NCBI GenBank assembly: GCA_018826295.1
Contig: JAHJZX010000047.1
Location: 1 to 64,000 of the forward strand
Length of the DNA stretch: 64,000 bases
From: Gammaproteobacteria bacterium
GTDB lineage: Bacteria; Pseudomonadota; Gammaproteobacteria; Enterobacterales; Alteromonadaceae
Direction of reading: 5' to 3'
Below, in pieces: positions 26,246 through 34,939 of the stretch (its first letter is position 1; each line of letters begins with the position of its first letter). Below the pieces are notes generated by a model. It was not told the origin of the DNA. It did no database searches and was given only the letters and a program-made list of their open reading frames with translations. Both the position numbers and the translations under genes were made by a program.

Positions 26246-26908
26246 GTGCAGTACGATTTCTATCCTTCTTTTTACCAGCAATGTGGCAGACGCACCCAGA
26301 CCCTGATTGTCTGCTGCTATTTTATTCTGTGCTTGTTGCCACTGTATATTGAGTTTGATCCTGGCTTGCTAAATGAGCTCCGCTACGTGCTGCTTATCAT
26401 AACACCTGCTATCAGCGCCTTTCTTATGATTGGTTTAGACTTCGTATTACACCACCACTTGGCACCCCGCTACTTTAAACCGTTTCGAATTACTGCGGAA
26501 AGGTTGTTTATACCGGGCTGGTTAATGTATTCCAATACTCAAATAAAACCGTCTGATCTTATAATCGACACCGCAAACATTCACAGCATAATAGTGCGCA
26601 GTTATCAGCTAAGTGGTAAGCATGATCCTATACCATTACTGGATAACATATGTATTAAAACCTGGCAGCGTGATATCTATCTTGAAGGTAAGCAGCTGCC
26701 CAAAGGTTTAGCAACACAAAGTGAACTGATTCAAGGCCTGAATATACTGCCGGATATCATTGTTACGGAACACAAAACCAGCTTTGGCGATTTAAGAATA
26801 TTGTTTATCACACTGCAAGGACGCTACGGCTTCGTATATACCGCAATTTACCTACTGATGGTGATATTTAGCTTTGGCGCTATGCTGGGACTCATTTTCA
26901 GGTTCTGA
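26246..26908 (+). CDS. Hypothetical membrane protein (GTG start)
   Basis: A 220-aa protein starting at GTG 26246, with no obvious ribosome-binding site, so translation may be coupled to the lipoprotein gene seven bases upstream. It has two N-terminal membrane helices (about residues 18-38 and 48-68), a soluble central part with HSIIVRSYQLSGKHDPIPLLDNICI, and a C-terminal helix (about 195-218). The layout (two helices, PH-like beta domain, terminal helix) resembles small bacterial PH-domain membrane proteins, but no motif settles it. Function unknown. Confidence 0.55.
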   Translation: MQYDFYPSFYQQCGRRTQTLIVCCYFILCLLPLYIEFDPGLLNELRYVLLIITPAISAFLMIGLDFVLHHHLAPRYFKPFRITAERLFIPGWLMYSNTQIKPSDLIIDTANIHSIIVRSYQLSGKHDPIPLLDNICIKTWQRDIYLEGKQLPKGLATQSELIQGLNILPDIIVTEHKTSFGDLRILFITLQGRYGFVYTAIYLLMVIFSFGAMLGLIFRF

Positions 26909-26913
26909 GCTAT

Positions 26914-27149
26914 CGCTGCTGGCAATGTGCTACAGGCATTGCGCAAGGCAGTGCTGCCAAACCAGTCAGCCTTCGCAGCTTTAGCAGAGCGTTTTGGTAA
27001 TGTCTGGCTTGTTGCTGGTTGTCGGTAGCTTAGGCATCCTCACCGTTTTGCATACTGTGCCTTATCTAAAAGACGCTTTTGGCATCAGCCAGTTAATCTG
27101 GTTTATCTGGTTGGGTGTCGTTTTATTGCGTATCAGTACACGGCAATGA
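26914..27149 (+). pseudogene. Decayed partial duplicate of the membrane-protein gene at 25126
   Basis: Two stretches match the 25126-25812 gene closely at the DNA level: about 26914-27011 corresponds to codons around residues 70-108, and about 27012-27149 to the last 45 residues, with roughly 210 bp deleted between them. The reading frame runs LPNQSAFAALAERFGNVWL, then shifts and stops at TAG at the deletion joint. The copy lacks the N-terminal third, the start codon and the middle. The homologous 3' end also contains the stop codon of the minus-strand TIR gene, so the island-flanking junction lies within or beside this remnant. Confidence 0.85.
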
Positions 27150-28160
27150 CAACAGACTTAATTCGGGCAAACGCCGCAGAATCAACTCTGCAATGCTGCG
27201 GGGGCAAGACTGCTCAGCTATGGGTAACTGCAGGTGTCTCTGCTGTTGCGTATTCTCGTCCCGTTGCATAGCGTCACCTAAAAATACTGGTACTACAGTC
27301 GGCCCTCCGTCCTCCAGCGCTATTTTTAGTTCTTCCCTTGCCCATCCGGGTTCAAAGTATCCGGGGGTTATAAAAGCAACAAACAACGCCGCCTGGCGGA
27401 TTCCATCCTTCAGCATAGGTACCAATATCTTGTCATCATACCAACGAGATTGTGGCATTACTTGCACATCCCACCAACACAAGGCTGCGTTTTGTTGCAG
27501 TATAGTGGCAACTTCGCTGACTAAGCTGCTGGCTTCAGCATGGCGGTGGCTAAGAAATACCGTTCGACGGCGTGCCACCATTTGCTGCAATTGCTCAAGT
27601 TGGTTGGCACTTTCTTCCGCCAAGCGGCGGATAGATTGAAAATGCTGCATCAAATGGCCATAAGGTCCGGTTGTCGGCACCGCTGCTTGCTGGCATCTAA
27701 CGCAAGATGCAATAGTGTGGTTGTTAGCGCCTGCGAAAGTCAGGTTTTTGAACACGGCATAAGCATTATGAATTGGTAGCGCTAATCCAGCGACCCCACC
27801 ACACCAGTATGTATAGTCTTTGGTGATTTGGTTTGCAGTCATACCCGCAGAAGGCTGAACCTGTGGCGGGCTGCCTGCTGCAAGCTGAACAGCTGCCGTA
27901 TTCGGAAAACGCTGATGTGTAATGGAAATACGCCCCAGCACAGAAGGTGGCAAAATTCGCCGCTGCTTGCCAATACTAAATTCCGGCGCGGTAAACAGCC
28001 AAAGCCCATCGCCAAAACGCAATTTGGCCAGTATCGGTTGATCCGAGCCATACTGATCGGTCAATGCCAGCTGCGTCTGCGACGGCATGCTATTGCTATG
28101 TGTTGGTTTTTTATATTCTTTTATGCTTTGCCAACTGACACGAGCCAAATATTCAGCCAT
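27123..28160 (-). CDS. TIR-domain protein with unknown N-terminal domain
   Basis: A 345-aa protein, last gene of the five-gene conflict operon. Residues about 1-170 are an unrecognised region with CVRC (about 153-156) and the segment YTYWCGGVAGLALPI. A helical linker (about 175-195, SANQLEQLQQMVARR) leads to a C-terminal TIR domain at about 198-330: TVFLSHRHAEA (strand A), WWDVQVMPQSRWYDDKI (BB-loop region), AALFVAFITPGYF, and WAREELKIALE with the conserved Glu277 at the NADase position. TIR domains of this kind cleave NAD+ or make cyclic ADP-ribose signals; activity here is inferred. The start is two bases after the upstream stop. The last eight codons read through the decayed duplicate, which supplies the TAA stop. 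Confidence 0.85.
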   Translation of the reverse strand: MAEYLARVSWQSIKEYKKPTHSNSMPSQTQLALTDQYGSDQPILAKLRFGDGLWLFTAPEFSIGKQRRILPPSVLGRISITHQRFPNTAAVQLAAGSPPQVQPSAGMTANQITKDYTYWCGGVAGLALPIHNAYAVFKNLTFAGANNHTIASCVRCQQAAVPTTGPYGHLMQHFQSIRRLAEESANQLEQLQQMVARRRTVFLSHRHAEASSLVSEVATILQQNAALCWWDVQVMPQSRWYDDKILVPMLKDGIRQAALFVAFITPGYFEPGWAREELKIALEDGGPTVVPVFLGDAMQRDENTQQQRHLQLPIAEQSCPRSIAELILRRLPELSLLSLPCTDTQ

Positions 28161-28162
28161 GG

Positions 28163-31100
28163 CTAACCCGCACCATCTTCGTTGTAAAGTTCAGCAAGCA
28201 ATGCCTTAGCTTCTGGTTGCATACCCATGTCCCGCATTAACACTAGCAGCGCCTGGCTTGTATCAAGCGTATCCGGATGTTGCTGGCCTAACAGCTTTAT
28301 CCGGCCTTGATACGCTTGTCGCAATAAATGCACAGCCTGTGGCAAATCCTTCAACTGCCATAGTGTCAAAGCTAGGTTGTTTTTGCTGGTGAGTGTATTC
28401 GGGTGCTCTGCGCCCAGGGTACGCTCGCGTGCTTCCAGCACCGCTTCTTCTAAGCGACGGGCGCCAGCGAGGTCGCCTTGTGCTTTTAAGGTGCCGGCCA
28501 GGTTGTTTTTACTGGTCAGTGTATTCGGGTGCTCTACGCCCAGAGTGCGCTCGTGTGCTTCCAGCAGCGCTTCTTGTAAGCGACGGGCGCCAGCGAGGTC
28601 GCCTTGTTTCCATAAGGTGCTGGCCAGGTTGCCTTTGCTGATGAGTGTATCCGGGTGCTCTGCACCCAGAGTGCGCTCGCGTGCTTCCAGCACGGCTTCT
28701 TCTAAGCGACGGGCGCCAGCGAGGTCGCCTTGTTGCAATAAGTTGCTGGCAAGGTTGCTTTTACTGCATAGTGTATTCGGGTGCTCTGCGCCCAGGGTGC
28801 GCTCGCGTGCTTCCAGCACCGGTTCTTCTAAGCGACGGGCGCCAGCGAGGTCACCTTGTTGCCATAAGGTGCTGGCCAGGTTGCCTTTGCTGATGAGTGT
28901 ATCCGGGTGCTCTGCGCCCAGAGTGCGCTCGCGCGCTTCCAGCACGGCTTCTTCTAAGCGACGGGCGCCAGCGAGGTCGCCTTGTTGCCATAAGGTGCTG
29001 CCCAGGTTGGTTTTGCTGGTGAGTGTATACGGGTGCTCTGCGCCCAGGGTACGCTCGCACGCTTTCAGCACCGCTTCTTGTATGCAACGGGCGCCGGCAA
29101 GGTCGCCTTGTGCTTTTAAGGTGTTGGCCAGGTTGTTTTTACTGCCGAGTGTATCCGGGTGCTCTGCGCCGAGGGTGCGCTCGAGCGCTTCCCGCACCGC
29201 TTCTTGTAAGCGACGGGCGCCGACGAGGTCGCCTTGTGCTTTTAGGGTGCTGGCCAGGTTGTTTTTACTGCCGAGTGTATCCGGGTGCTCTGCGCCCAGA
29301 GTGCGCTCGCGTGCTTCCAGCACGGCTTCTTCTAAGCGACGGGCGCCAGCGAGGTCGCCTTGTTGCCATAAGGTGCTGGCCAGGTTGTTTTTGCTGACTA
29401 ACACGTCATTATGTTCGGCGGGCAAAGCTAACACGTCAGTGAAAAACCGTATATTTTCTTCAGCGATGGTCCTGGCATTTTGCAATTGCCCGGCCTGCTG
29501 ATAATAAATCTCTAATTGATGCCGTAAACTACATGCCTCTGCCGACTGATTCTGCTGCGGTAAAAAGAGCGCCAATGCAAGATAGGGCTGCAGTTGCGGA
29601 TGGCTGCGGTTATCAGTTACGTTGGTAAATTGTTTTCGGACTGCGACTACTAAGTGCTGTTGCAGTTCGGCGGCTTCAGGTAAGGCAACATCTTGCAGCT
29701 TGCCAAGCAGGTGCCAACAGGCCGAGATAGTCAGCGGGTGCAATTCCAGCATGGGTTCGTTTTGCGTTGTACCCTCTGTTTTTTTTACCCGCAGCTCGGT
29801 TTGTTGCACCAGGGCCGCCTGCGACAAACTACGTAGCGCTATACTGGCTGGCATTTCATCCAGCTGAAACAGTAAATTAGCTGCTTCTTTTAGCGCCGCA
29901 GCCGGAAAGGCACTATTGCCTTCGCATTGACAGGCCAGCGCCAGCAAGCGCTTGGCATTATCATTAAGCCGCTGCAAAGATATGGCAAAGGTGGCGACTA
30001 TTCCCACAGCTTTGTCGCCTAAATCTGCAGCTAACAGTGCGGCAATCTGCTCAACAACCGGCAGCACTTGCTGGGCGTTAACCCCATCAATCAGCTGTTG
30101 ATAACTGCTGTGTTTTAAGTATTCCCCTGCCAGCACTAACGCCAGAGTATGTGCGCCGGTTTGCTGCACCAACTGCTCAGCCAGAGGTTGTTCAGCTTTC
30201 GTAAAATCGCGATAACTGCGCAGTAAGCGCAGGGCAGTTATGTTATCTAAGGGCGCTAAGTTTAATGGTTTAAAACCGGTAAGCTCACCGGCAAAGCGGG
30301 TGGTTATCAGCGTATGGCTATTGGCCATAGGCGCGGTTAGCCATTTTTGTAGTTGGTTATAGTCTTTTGTACTGAGTACCGGCACGTTATCCAGCAGCCA
30401 TAACACCGGCAGGCCTTGCCATGGCCCTTGTTGTTGTAGCTTATCCCATAGCGGCTGCGCTTCCAGGTATTGGCCGGCGCTATCGCGGTAAAAGCCGCTT
30501 TGCCCTCCCCAATCCAGTGCTTCGCGCACGGCATCTGTCCACACCCTGCGCATACTGTTGTCATCGACTTTCGCTTCGCTGTCTAACGGCGCCAGGTTTA
30601 ACCAGAACACCCCGCCTGGGTATGCCGCGCTAAACTTATCCACATACGCCTTCGCCAGCTCGGTTTTACCAATGCCCGCCATGCCATGGGTTTGTATTGC
30701 CACTAAACGGTTAGTTTGGCTGATTTTGGCCGGATGCAGCAGGCTACGCAGCTGCCACAGTTCGCGCAGACGGCCGGTAAAGTGCAGGCTAACTGCTTGC
30801 GCCTGGCTGCCGTAGCAAGCAACCGGCGTGGTTGCCTGCGGCTCATTCGCCAAAGGCGTGGTTAAGGTCGCTAATTTCTGAGTTAAATGCGCCAGTACCA
30901 TAGCGTCATGCAAGCCATTGCCTGCTAACAAATTACTGCTTTGCAGCTCACCTGCGCAAATATGGTCTGCGGTTAACTCTGGGTTGACGACCCAAATGCG
31001 CTGACTAACATCACTGCTATGCGCCCGGGCATATTGCCAACCCAATGTCAGTTCGGCCAGGCAATGCTCCGAATCGACATAATCGGCACTCCACCACACT

Positions 31101-31285
31101 AATAAGGCTTTAGAATTGGCTATTGCACCGCGCAACACCTGTGGAAAGTCAGCCAGAGGGTCAATGTCGCTGGTATCCAAAAAGCAGCGAATACCAGCTT
31201 TCTCCAGACCGGCAACAGCAGCCTGCACCGCTAAGGCCTGAGTGCGGCGGTAGCTGATAAAAAGGTCTATTGAGTTAGGAATCAA
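28163..31285 (-). CDS. TIR-STAND (NB-ARC-like) ATPase with long TPR array
   Basis: A 1040-aa protein with plant-NLR-like architecture. Residues 1-110 are a TIR domain (DLFISYRRTQ, FLDTSDIDPLADF, ALLVWWSADYVDSEHCLAELTLGW; conserved Glu78). Residues about 165-540 form a STAND/NB-ARC-like ATPase with Walker A GMAGIGKTEL (201-210), Walker B PVLWLLDN (293-300), the sensor/RNBS-B-like TLITTR (325-330) and a winged-helix-like region. From about residue 620 there are TPRs of the kinesin light chain type, 42 residues each, built on GDLAGARRLEEAVLEARERT. Eight units are nearly identical and a degenerate cap unit closes the protein. STAND proteins oligomerise on ligand binding and activate the effector domain, so this is probably a pathogen or phage sensor. 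It overlaps the upstream ATPase gene by 11 bp. Confidence 0.92.
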   Translation of the reverse strand: MIPNSIDLFISYRRTQALAVQAAVAGLEKAGIRCFLDTSDIDPLADFPQVLRGAIANSKALLVWWSADYVDSEHCLAELTLGWQYARAHSSDVSQRIWVVNPELTADHICAGELQSSNLLAGNGLHDAMVLAHLTQKLATLTTPLANEPQATTPVACYGSQAQAVSLHFTGRLRELWQLRSLLHPAKISQTNRLVAIQTHGMAGIGKTELAKAYVDKFSAAYPGGVFWLNLAPLDSEAKVDDNSMRRVWTDAVREALDWGGQSGFYRDSAGQYLEAQPLWDKLQQQGPWQGLPVLWLLDNVPVLSTKDYNQLQKWLTAPMANSHTLITTRFAGELTGFKPLNLAPLDNITALRLLRSYRDFTKAEQPLAEQLVQQTGAHTLALVLAGEYLKHSSYQQLIDGVNAQQVLPVVEQIAALLAADLGDKAVGIVATFAISLQRLNDNAKRLLALACQCEGNSAFPAAALKEAANLLFQLDEMPASIALRSLSQAALVQQTELRVKKTEGTTQNEPMLELHPLTISACWHLLGKLQDVALPEAAELQQHLVVAVRKQFTNVTDNRSHPQLQPYLALALFLPQQNQSAEACSLRHQLEIYYQQAGQLQNARTIAEENIRFFTDVLALPAEHNDVLVSKNNLASTLWQQGDLAGARRLEEAVLEARERTLGAEHPDTLGSKNNLASTLKAQGDLVGARRLQEAVREALERTLGAEHPDTLGSKNNLANTLKAQGDLAGARCIQEAVLKACERTLGAEHPYTLTSKTNLGSTLWQQGDLAGARRLEEAVLEARERTLGAEHPDTLISKGNLASTLWQQGDLAGARRLEEPVLEARERTLGAEHPNTLCSKSNLASNLLQQGDLAGARRLEEAVLEARERTLGAEHPDTLISKGNLASTLWKQGDLAGARRLQEALLEAHERTLGVEHPNTLTSKNNLAGTLKAQGDLAGARRLEEAVLEARERTLGAEHPNTLTSKNNLALTLWQLKDLPQAVHLLRQAYQGRIKLLGQQHPDTLDTSQALLVLMRDMGMQPEAKALLAELYNEDGAG
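28393..29400 (-). repeat. Eight near-identical 126-bp tandem repeats encoding TPR units
   Basis: Unit starts fall at 28393, 28519, 28645, 28771, 28897, 29023, 29149 and 29275, giving exactly 8 x 126 bp in frame. Units differ by a handful of bases, mostly at positions encoding GAEHPDTL and the LWQQ/LKAQ choice. This is recent expansion or gene-conversion homogenisation inside the TIR-STAND gene; units alternate between a WQQ and a KAQ subtype. Confidence 0.93.
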
Positions 31286-34200
31286 AACTTCCTCGCTGCG
31301 AATCAGTGTTAGCTTGGTGAAGCTCTTTTGAGAGAGTTCTGGCTTCTTGATGTAACTCCATCTCTAGCATTAAATCTAACAATGCTTGTCCAGATCCCAA
31401 TGTATCCGGATGCTGCTTGCCTAGCTTTATAGCTCTAGTTGCATGCGCGTTCTGCATTAGCGGCAGTGCAGCCTGATGTTCTTTAAGTTGCGTTAATGTA
31501 AGAGCTAAATTATGTTTACTAGTAAGAGTACTAGGGTGCTCTGTTCCAAGAGTGCGCTCTCGCGCTTCCAATACAACTTCTTGCAATATGCGTGCACCAG
31601 CTAAATCACCTTGCATCTTTAAAGTACTAGCCAGGTTGTTTTTACTAATAAGCGTATCGGGATGTTCCATGCCTAGAGTGCGTTCACGCGCCTCCAAAAC
31701 AACCTGTTGCAACTCTCGAGCACTAATTAAATCGCCTTGTCCTAGTAACGTGCTAGCAAGGTTATTTTTACTACTAAGCGTGTCGGGATGTTCTGCCCCC
31801 AATTTTCGCTCACGAGCATCTAATACCTTCCCTAAAAGCAAGCGCGCACCGGCTAAATCGCCCTGAACTCGAAGGGTTTCTGCTAGATTGTGCATGCAGG
31901 TAAGTGTATCAGGATGTTCCACGCCCAAAGTCCTTTGTTGCGTTTCAACTACCGCCTCCAGCAGCATGCGTGCACCAGCCAGGTCTCCTTGTCGCCATAG
32001 AGTGCCGGCCAAGTTGTTTTTACTGCTTAGCGTACTAGGATGTTCATGTCCCAGAGTACGTTCACGCGCCTCCAATACTTCCTCCTCCAGCATACGAGCA
32101 CTAACTAAGTCGCCGAGCTGCCATAAAGTGCTGGCTAGATTGCTTTTGGTAATCAGTGTATCGAGATGTTCCTTGCCCAAAGTGATCTCAGATGCTATCA
32201 GTAACTCGTCTAACAGTAAGCGGGCTCCAACTAAGTCACCCTGTGCTCTAAGGGTTTCGGCCAGATTATTCTTGCAACTAAGCGTATCTGGATGCTGCTC
32301 GCCAAGGGTGTGTTTTCGTACTTTGAGTACCGTTTCTAGCAGTAAGCGAGCGCCGGCTAAGTCACCTTGCCCCCGAAGGGTTTCAGCAAGGTCATTTTTA
32401 ATATTGAGAGTATTTTGATGCCCCGTGCCAAGGCTGCTTTCGTTTGCCGCAAGCACCACAACTTGTATCTCGTGGGCACGAGTTAAGTCTCCTTGAGTAA
32501 AGTAAAGTTTAGCCAGAGTACTTTTTGTATAGAGAGTATTTTGGTTGTCATCGCCCAACAGTGATTGCTGCTGTTTTAATAGGCTCTCCAGCTTATTGAT
32601 TAAACGAAGTTCATTTATTGTAGGTGCGTGATAGTGCTCAATATTCGCTTTAACCAAACTATGTAACCATACCCAGCTAGCACTTCTACTTAAACCTATA
32701 GCTTCGAGCCAATCGCAAAGTTTAGTGATCGCCCCAGCCTCAATAGCTGAAAATACTAATCGCGGTGATGTACTTAGTGTACGAAGTAACCAGCTAGTCG
32801 CCGCATTTTCAAAACTGGCATTTAAGCCATAGCCTCGAAGCAATTCTTCTGCCTCTGATAAAAGCTGCTGTAGCTCTTTCCAGCGCTGACTTTCCAATTT
32901 ATGCAACGCCAGCAAAACAACCAGATTGGGCAGTAATGATAGAAGCTCTTCGTTAACAGGCTCCAAGCGCACCGACGCTTCCATAGCTTTGAGTTGCTTA
33001 ACGGTTTTTCCATCTTTAAAACTACTGAGCCAATTATCAATTTCAGCTAACGGCTCTTGCTGCTGGATGTGCTCACCATCCCGTAACCAGTTATCCAGCC
33101 AGCTTAACTCCAGCTTAGGTGGCGCCAGTTCTTGCAAAAGATTCGCCAGTTTCAGAGCTGAAAGCTTATCAGCAGGGTATTGCCAAGGCTCTGCACCTGT
33201 AACTAACCAGGGTAAAAACGTTTCATAAGCCTGACGCAACGAATAGCGGTCTCTGGCCGCGCTACTGACAAAACATAAACGTTCACCAAAGGCATAATCT
33301 GGACTGTGTGGCACAAATACCTGTGCAAAATAATTGTCGAGCATGCCTTCTTGAGCTGACGTAGTAAATTCCAGCTCTTCTTTACCAGCAGGTTGCAGCA
33401 GCTTTTCGAACAATGGCTGATAGCCTTCAACTTTGCCAAATACATGATGATTTTCTGCCCCATAACGCCATACATTCCGATAGTCTTCACTGTTTTGCTC
33501 AATTCTCGAAGCAAGTGGGTATACACGCAATGGCCGCAGGTCTGCAGAGCTTTGCCGGTAGTTTTTGGCAAACTCTGTTACATGGGTAATACCTGCCAGG
33601 CTCTGTCTATTTGGTGTAAAAACGACCGTCAGAACATCTGGTAAGAGGGTTGAACAGATACTGCTACTGTCACTTAACCCCGTGCGGGAATCAATTAATA
33701 TGCAGGCATATTGCGACTTCCAATAAGCCGCAAGTGACCGAAATATACCCGGGGCGTTATTAAATAACTGATGCCAATTTACCTTCGCTAGTTTTTGACC
33801 ATATTCTGAATCAAACATTCCTGCCTGAATCAACCAACATTTTTCGGATTTACTCGCTGAAGTACTTTTTTCAAAAGAAGCAGGCACTAAGTACGGCTTA
33901 AAATCAAAATCTTGAATTAAGTTGTCACATTCCTGATCCGATAGCCTTAATTTTTCATTTGTTTCCGTTTTGGCTTCTCGCAGCAGCAACTCAACTTTTT
34001 CACTGAGCGAGGTAAATAATTCCAACGTCCCCTGCTGCAACGGATTTTTAGCATCTGACGGCAGAAAATCTTTTAAATATTGGTGCAGGCCAGGCGCTTC
34101 TAAATCGAAGTCTATAAGTAACATCGGCTTGGCTTGCTCTGGCCAGCAGGCTGCCATTAAGCCGGCACAATTAGCTAATGCAATACTGCGCCCCGTACCA

Positions 34201-34313
34201 CCTTTGTATGAGTAAAAGGTAATAATTTCACCATCTTGGTTTGGATCGGCAAATCTGATCATGCATTCTTTATCAAAATAGGTGTTAATAGCTCGGTTTC
34301 TGTTTAATATCAT
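31275..34313 (-). CDS. ParA/MinD-like (KGGVGR-motif variant) ATPase with TPR array
   Basis: A 1012-aa protein from ATG 34313, which overlaps the upstream stop as ATGA and has AGGGGT before it; a TTG 18 bases earlier is less likely. The N-terminus carries a deviant Walker A FYSYKGGTGRS (about residues 33-43) and LLIDFDLEAPG (65-75), the ParA/MinD-type switch. CILIDSRTG (about residue 210) is a Walker B-like motif. This matches the KGGVGR-variant ATPases seen with TPRs in conflict operons and in the actinobacterial FxsT system. Residues about 390-580 are helical. From about 590 there are 42-residue TPRs (GDLAGARLLLETVL type): eight clear units plus a cap equivalent to that of the TIR-STAND protein. 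Role: probably nucleotide-dependent assembly or sensing with its TIR neighbours (inference). Confidence 0.88.
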   Translation of the reverse strand: MILNRNRAINTYFDKECMIRFADPNQDGEIITFYSYKGGTGRSIALANCAGLMAACWPEQAKPMLLIDFDLEAPGLHQYLKDFLPSDAKNPLQQGTLELFTSLSEKVELLLREAKTETNEKLRLSDQECDNLIQDFDFKPYLVPASFEKSTSASKSEKCWLIQAGMFDSEYGQKLAKVNWHQLFNNAPGIFRSLAAYWKSQYACILIDSRTGLSDSSSICSTLLPDVLTVVFTPNRQSLAGITHVTEFAKNYRQSSADLRPLRVYPLASRIEQNSEDYRNVWRYGAENHHVFGKVEGYQPLFEKLLQPAGKEELEFTTSAQEGMLDNYFAQVFVPHSPDYAFGERLCFVSSAARDRYSLRQAYETFLPWLVTGAEPWQYPADKLSALKLANLLQELAPPKLELSWLDNWLRDGEHIQQQEPLAEIDNWLSSFKDGKTVKQLKAMEASVRLEPVNEELLSLLPNLVVLLALHKLESQRWKELQQLLSEAEELLRGYGLNASFENAATSWLLRTLSTSPRLVFSAIEAGAITKLCDWLEAIGLSRSASWVWLHSLVKANIEHYHAPTINELRLINKLESLLKQQQSLLGDDNQNTLYTKSTLAKLYFTQGDLTRAHEIQVVVLAANESSLGTGHQNTLNIKNDLAETLRGQGDLAGARLLLETVLKVRKHTLGEQHPDTLSCKNNLAETLRAQGDLVGARLLLDELLIASEITLGKEHLDTLITKSNLASTLWQLGDLVSARMLEEEVLEARERTLGHEHPSTLSSKNNLAGTLWRQGDLAGARMLLEAVVETQQRTLGVEHPDTLTCMHNLAETLRVQGDLAGARLLLGKVLDARERKLGAEHPDTLSSKNNLASTLLGQGDLISARELQQVVLEARERTLGMEHPDTLISKNNLASTLKMQGDLAGARILQEVVLEARERTLGTEHPSTLTSKHNLALTLTQLKEHQAALPLMQNAHATRAIKLGKQHPDTLGSGQALLDLMLEMELHQEARTLSKELHQANTDSQRGSFDS
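31526..32533 (-). repeat. Eight diverged 126-bp tandem repeats encoding TPR units
   Basis: Register matches the other array: the motif corresponding to the unit start recurs from 31526 to 32534 with spacing 126, so the array is also exactly 8 x 126 bp. Unlike the first array, units are well diverged at the DNA level, with conserved encoded positions such as GDL, AR, LG and HPDTL. Confidence 0.85.
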
Positions 34314-34939
34314 GGCTTGACCCCTGTCCAACTTGGAAAGGCGTCTGGTGTATCCAGATCTATCATTATGGGTTCAATAGCCTGCTCTAGTTGTTCTTTT
34401 GGAACCTGTAACTGCGCGACCCTTGCCTGCATATTTTTGCAACGCTGAAAGATCAAATCAGATATTATCTCCACCGTACGTCGATGTCTCTGTTGCCTCA
34501 CTGCGCTAGGAGACGGTCTGCAACCAGGGAAATCCCAAATTGCATAGTTTTGGTTTAACTCGGGCATCTCATGTTCAGCACAGATGCGTATGCCAATAAT
34601 CCACTCGTTCTCTGCAGGGTTGTTTTGCAATAGCTGAGAACGATGCCTTGCAAGTGCTTGCATACAACGAAACTCTTTAAGGCAGGTTTCAGCAGACTTG
34701 AAATAGGTTGGAGACGCGATTGTGATCATCAATGCGCTTTGATGTAACTGCGGCAAAATCCACAGCTGCCAATCATCATTGTCTCTCACGTGCCCCGACT
34801 GATCATATTTAAATATGGAGAGAGTTTTATCCAAATATGACAGCTGGCTTTTTAATTCTTCATAAAAAAGTGTTGCAAACTTAGTAGCCGGGCCGGCATC
34901 GCTAGAAAAGCTTATAAAACATGCATGTGTAAAAGGCAT
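34310..34939 (-). CDS. Small TIR-like domain protein
   Basis: A 209-aa protein, second gene of the operon. The first 130 residues look like a TIR domain: ACFISFSSDAGPATKF (strand A and loop), KTLSIFKYDQSG, WQLWILPQLHQSALMITIASPTYFKS, and AETCLKEFRCM, where Glu89 sits at the conserved catalytic position. EWIIGIRICAEHEMPEL is an inserted or variant strand. The C-terminal 60 residues are helical and hydrophilic (VEIISDLIFQRCKNMQARVAQ). The stop overlaps the ATPase start by four bases and the start overlaps the CHAT gene stop by one base. It is probably an enzymatic or adaptor TIR working with the two TPR proteins. Confidence 0.8.
   Translation of the reverse strand: MPFTHACFISFSSDAGPATKFATLFYEELKSQLSYLDKTLSIFKYDQSGHVRDNDDWQLWILPQLHQSALMITIASPTYFKSAETCLKEFRCMQALARHRSQLLQNNPAENEWIIGIRICAEHEMPELNQNYAIWDFPGCRPSPSAVRQQRHRRTVEIISDLIFQRCKNMQARVAQLQVPKEQLEQAIEPIMIDLDTPDAFPSWTGVKP

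Noticed and set aside
28393..29400. Regular repeats that could be mistaken for a CRISPR array.
   Set aside because: Units are contiguous, 126 bp long, translate in frame as TPRs and have no unique spacers.
28377..29501. A 374-aa plus-strand open frame with repeated RSRASSTASSKRRAPARSPC segments.
   Set aside because: It is the antisense shadow of the 126-bp TPR repeats; periodicity and phase match exactly, and it has no ribosome-binding site or recognisable fold.
31552..32418. Plus-strand open frames with Cys/Ser/Arg-rich repeats.
   Set aside because: Antisense of the second TPR array, for the same reason.
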